A stretch of 64,000 nt of DNA from contig CAXBDK010000006.1 in the NCBI GenBank assembly GCA_963974715.1, forward strand, positions 124,001 through 188,000. Reading direction: 5' to 3'. This document shows, piece by piece, positions 61,224-64,000 of this stretch (its first letter is position 1; every line of letters begins with the position of its first letter). The notes under the pieces were generated by a model. The model saw only the letters and a list, made by a program, of their open reading frames with translations, was not told where the DNA came from and made no database searches. Source of the stretch: Sediminicola sp963974715. Its GTDB lineage: Bacteria; Bacteroidota; Bacteroidia; Flavobacteriales; Flavobacteriaceae. The position numbers and the translations under genes are program-made.

Positions 61224-61796
61224 ATGCTCGATAAAATATTGGAATGGGATAGGCAGCTATTTATCTTCCTGAACAGTCTTGGACTTGAGGATTATGACCT
61301 TTTCTGGTCCACCGTCACCAATATAACCACTTGGATTCCCCTTTTTATCTGTTTTTTTATTTTGATCGGTATCAAATTTCCCAAAAGGGAAACTTTGGTC
61401 ATGACCTTATGCGTGCTTGCATTGGTGGTATTTGTTACTACCATTACGGGAATTACCAAGGAAATGGTGGCCCGCTTGCGGCCCAATAACAATGAGGAGA
61501 TAAATACCCTTATCCGTATTCTGAGGAGCCCCACGGGCTACAGCTTTTTCTCCGGACATGCTTCAAGTTCCTTCTCGATCACCACGTTGGTCTATCTTTT
61601 TTTGAGGCAGAAGATAAATTGGGCATGGGTATTTTATATATGGCCCATACTCTTTGCTTTTAGTAGGATCTATATCGGGGTACATTACCCGGTGGATATT
61701 TTGGTCGGTGCCTTGGTGGGCATTCTTTCGGCACTTCTGTTCTATCGCCTCTACCAAAAATTTACAGTACCCTACTTAGGGTCAGCCCGTCCCTGA
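61224..61796 (+). CDS. PAP2-family membrane phosphatase
   Basis: 190 residues from the ATG at 61224; the in-frame ATG at 61188 lies inside tatA. Five to six membrane helices and the three phosphatase motifs are visible: KEMVARLRPN (KxxxxxxRP), FFSGHASSS (PSGH-like with catalytic His) and SRIYIGVHYPVDILVG (SRxxxxxHxxxD). It removes phosphate from lipid phosphates such as undecaprenyl diphosphate or phosphatidate. The 3' end overlaps the convergent O-methyltransferase gene by 35 bp. Confidence 0.95.
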   Translation: MLDKILEWDRQLFIFLNSLGLEDYDLFWSTVTNITTWIPLFICFFILIGIKFPKRETLVMTLCVLALVVFVTTITGITKEMVARLRPNNNEEINTLIRILRSPTGYSFFSGHASSSFSITTLVYLFLRQKINWAWVFYIWPILFAFSRIYIGVHYPVDILVGALVGILSALLFYRLYQKFTVPYLGSARP

Positions 61797-62403
61797 TAGG
61801 CAATAAAACGGTTTCCACTCTAGGGTCTTCCTTTAGTTTCTTGTTGTATTCCATCAAAGTTTTGGTGGCCCTATCACTGTCCCCTACAGGTTCCAGTACC
61901 TTGCCCGACCAAAGAACGTTGTCCGACAATATGATACTGCCGGGCCTTGTCTTTTTAAGGGCACTTTCAAAATATGCGTAGTAACAGGTCTTTTCCGCAT
62001 CAATGAATACCAGGTCGAATATCATGTCCAAAGTGGGGATTATTTGCAGGGCATCGCCTTCATGCCTTATGATCTGTGCCCCATGGGCACTTTTGGCAAA
62101 GTAACGTTGCTGTATATCCCTCAATTCTTCGTTTATATCTATTGTATGCAATTCTCCGCCCTTCTTGAGCCCTTCGGCCAAACAGATGGCCGAGTAACCT
62201 GTGTAGGTGCCTATTTCAAGGATGTGGGTAGGGGCCATCATCTTTGATAGGAGGCTCAATACCCTGCCCTGAAAATGGCCCGTGATCATTCTGGGCCGCA
62301 GCACCTTCAAATGGGTCTCCCGGGTAAGTTCCTCCAAGATCTTTGGTTCGGATTGGGAATGTTCGGCAATATAATTTTCCAATAAGGGCGATAAAAAATG
62401 CAT
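61762..62403 (-). CDS. SAM-dependent O-methyltransferase (catechol/caffeoyl-CoA type)
   Basis: 213 residues. The methyltransferase_3 family is shown by ILEIGTYTGYSAICLAEGL (motif I), GELHTIDINEELRDIQQRYF, and metal-binding Asp residues in FDLVFIDAEKTCYYAYFESA and ILSDNVLWSGKVL. It methylates hydroxyl groups on small aromatic or catechol compounds with a divalent ion. It reads toward, and overlaps, the PAP2 gene and diverges from the GNAT gene. The substrate is unknown. Confidence 0.94.
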   Translation of the reverse strand: MHFLSPLLENYIAEHSQSEPKILEELTRETHLKVLRPRMITGHFQGRVLSLLSKMMAPTHILEIGTYTGYSAICLAEGLKKGGELHTIDINEELRDIQQRYFAKSAHGAQIIRHEGDALQIIPTLDMIFDLVFIDAEKTCYYAYFESALKKTRPGSIILSDNVLWSGKVLEPVGDSDRATKTLMEYNKKLKEDPRVETVLLPIRDGLTLSRVL

Positions 62404-62484
62404 GCGTTCGTTTTTGCGAAATTATGGAAATTTTGGTTATTTTAGGTCCGGGCGACAAACCTCCCCCTAAAATCTGACCCTAGA

Positions 62485-62961
62485 ATGAAATTTTATTGCA
62501 GGCAGGCCAATTTGGACGACCTAACCACTTTGTTGGACTTTGAACAGGGCATTATTGCTGCCGAAAGGCCCTTCGATCCCACTTTAAAAGAGGATCCCAT
62601 CAGTTACTATGACCTCAGGGCGTACATTCTCTCCGATGATGTTGAGGTGGCCGTTGTGGAGGAAAACGGCCGACTTATAGGATCGGGATATGCGCTTATC
62701 AAAGAGGCCAAACCATATCTGGACCATAAGACCTATGCCTATCTGGGGTTTATGTATACCCATCCCGAATATAGGGGAAGGGGCGTGAACCGATCGGTGG
62801 TCGACCATTTGCGAAAATGGGCCGGATCGAAGGGGGTCGGGGAAATCCGGCTGACGGTATACAACGAGAACCTCCCTGCCATTAGGGCCTATGAAAAAAT
62901 AGGCTTTGAAAAACATATTTTGGAAATGCGCCTTAGGACGGAGCCCTCTAAAATGAAATAG
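62485..62961 (+). CDS. GNAT-family N-acetyltransferase
   Basis: 158 residues. The acetyl-CoA loop is visible as EYRGRGVNRSVVDHLRKWAG, preceded by the beta strands VAVVEENGRLIGSGYAL and YAYLGFMYTHP and followed by the typical VYNENLPAIRAYEKIGFEKH. These are motifs A and B of GNAT enzymes, which acetylate amines of small molecules, proteins or antibiotics. The substrate cannot be told. It stands 100 bp before kynU. Confidence 0.93.
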   Translation: MKFYCRQANLDDLTTLLDFEQGIIAAERPFDPTLKEDPISYYDLRAYILSDDVEVAVVEENGRLIGSGYALIKEAKPYLDHKTYAYLGFMYTHPEYRGRGVNRSVVDHLRKWAGSKGVGEIRLTVYNENLPAIRAYEKIGFEKHILEMRLRTEPSKMK

Positions 62962-63040
62962 CTTTGATGAAATTGTAAAGGTGTTTTTCTAAACTTCGGG
63001 CTTCCCACAAAATAGTTTAAACAGGTTCCCCTTGAAATTG

Positions 63041-63048
63041 TATTTTTG
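63041..63048 (+). promoter_or_regulatory. Candidate -7 promoter element of kynU
   Basis: TATTTTTG, exact TAnnTTTG match, 12 bp before the ATG at 63061. The -33 position shows TTTA-like sequence about 20 bp upstream. Confidence 0.5.
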
Positions 63049-63060
63049 AAAAAAAAGAGC

Positions 63061-64000
63061 ATGCAGTTTCAGAACACGGTGGAGTTTGCCCAAAAAATGG
63101 ATTCGGAAGATGCCCTGAGGGCCTATAGGGAAGAATTCCATTTTCCAAGGGTAAACGGAAAAGAGGTCATCTATTTTACGGGAAACTCACTGGGGCTTCA
63201 GCCCAAACGTACCCAAACCTATATTGATGAGGTAATGGCCGATTGGAAGGAAATGGCCGTTGAAGGTCATTTTCATGCCGAAAAACCTTGGTGGGACTAC
63301 CATGAGAGGCTGGCAGCCCCCATGGCTCGGGTAGTAGGTGCCAGAACGGCCGAAATCTGCGTGATGAATACCCTTACCGTCAACCTTCACCTGCTCATGG
63401 TCTCCTTTTACAGGCCTACCCAGCAACGTTATAAGATCCTCTGTGAGGAGAAGGCATTCCCCTCCGACCAATATATGTTGCAGAGTCAGGTGCGTTTTCA
63501 CGGATTGGATGCCGATAAGGCCATTGTCGAGATCAAAAAGCGCAATGGGGAACATTTCTGGAGAACGGAAGATGTGTTGGACAAGATACGTGAGTTGGGC
63601 GATGAACTTGCCCTGGTACTGATAGGGGGCGTAAATTATTACAACGGCCAGGTATTTGATATGGGGGCCATCACCAAAGCGGGGAAGTCGGTGGGGGCCT
63701 ATGTGGGCTGGGATCTGGCACATGCGGTCGGGAATGTGGACCTGCGGCTCCATGACTGGGAAGTGGATTTTGCGGCTTGGTGCAGTTACAAATATATGAA
63801 CAGCGGACCTGGAAACGCATCCGGGATATTCGTGCACGAAAAACATTTGGGCAAAAAGGATATCCCTAGGTTCGAAGGCTGGTGGGGAACCAATAAGGAC
63901 ACCCGATTTCTGATGAAACCCGAGTTCGAGCCCATGCCCAATGCCGACGCTTGGCAGCTCAGCAATGCGCCCATTCTTTCGCTTGCCCCATATTTGGCCT
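63061..64000 (+). CDS. kynU: Kynureninase (partial, 3' end beyond window)
   Basis: 313 complete codons to the window edge, about three quarters of the usual 420 residues. The start MQFQNTVEFAQKMDSEDALR is followed by YFTGNSLGLQPKRTQTYIDE, NTLTVNLHLLMVSFYRP, GWDLAHAVGNVDLRLHDWEV and the cofactor Lys in AAWCSYKYMNSGPG, all typical of kynureninase. This pyridoxal-phosphate enzyme splits kynurenine or 3-hydroxykynurenine to anthranilate or 3-hydroxyanthranilate plus alanine, in tryptophan breakdown and NAD synthesis. A good -7 element lies just upstream. Confidence 0.96.
   Translation, partial: MQFQNTVEFAQKMDSEDALRAYREEFHFPRVNGKEVIYFTGNSLGLQPKRTQTYIDEVMADWKEMAVEGHFHAEKPWWDYHERLAAPMARVVGARTAEICVMNTLTVNLHLLMVSFYRPTQQRYKILCEEKAFPSDQYMLQSQVRFHGLDADKAIVEIKKRNGEHFWRTEDVLDKIRELGDELALVLIGGVNYYNGQVFDMGAITKAGKSVGAYVGWDLAHAVGNVDLRLHDWEVDFAAWCSYKYMNSGPGNASGIFVHEKHLGKKDIPRFEGWWGTNKDTRFLMKPEFEPMPNADAWQLSNAPILSLAPYLA

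Overview
The window is a chromosomal segment of a Bacteroidota bacterium, most likely a marine-type Flavobacteriaceae. The evidence is a SusC/SusD pair, type IX secretion parts (PorT, a plug-domain protein, a type B sorted cargo), a short primary sigma factor of 287 residues, an AccD without zinc-ribbon cysteines, a Na+-translocating NADH:quinone reductase operon, and many perfect TAnnTTTG -7 promoter elements close to start codons. No tRNA, rRNA, CRISPR array, integrase or intact insertion sequence was seen, so this looks like mostly core genome with a few accessory patches.

Layout. 1-7.4 kb: a susD (cut by the window edge)/susC pair divergent from a membrane-spanning propeller/Y_Y_Y/LuxR-type regulator, with two identical 15-bp direct repeats between them. 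7.5-14.5 kb: exported catabolic or proteolytic proteins (3-keto-disaccharide hydrolase domain, S9 peptidase, Asp-box propeller) and a left-handed beta-helix acyltransferase. 14.5-20.8 kb: housekeeping genes rpoD, pnp, rpsO, accD and fbaA, the first three with clear terminators. 20.8-25.6 kb: a TamA-like outer-membrane lipoprotein, a SpoU-type RNA methyltransferase, porT and ubiE. 26-28.8 kb: trkA-trkH. 28.8-34.4 kb: a palindromic MITE-like element abutting an aminotransferase, a desaturase, rsmG, a 750-bp non-coding region rich in hairpins and octamer repeats, then pruA. 34.5-37.3 kb: T9SS plug protein, DUF3667 protein, apaG.

37.4-45.1 kb: nqrABCDEF, a small nqr-linked gene and apbE, which encodes the flavin transferase that NqrB and NqrC need. 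UbiE makes menaquinone, the likely electron acceptor, so respiration is well represented. 45-48.3 kb: a methyltransferase, map and gpmI. 48.5-51.1 kb: an ankyrin protein, an unlisted 55-residue membrane protein, an M48 protease and a Tat-exported VanY-like peptidase. 51.3-54.8 kb: a two-gene operon for a repetitive exported protein and a type B T9SS cargo. 55-60.8 kb: pepE, two paralogous SusC-N-terminus-like proteins, a 400-bp octamer/hairpin repeat field, a DUF6702-like protein and an M1 aminopeptidase. 60.9-64 kb: tatA, a PAP2 phosphatase, an O-methyltransferase, a GNAT acetyltransferase and the first two thirds or so of kynU.

The least explained parts are the octamer repeats found at two distant loci (32.6 and 57.5 kb), the palindromic element that supplies the aminotransferase stop codon, the spaced direct repeats upstream of susC, and the stand-alone proteins that look like SusC N-termini without a barrel. 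Annotation rests on reading and motif memory only; no database search was possible.
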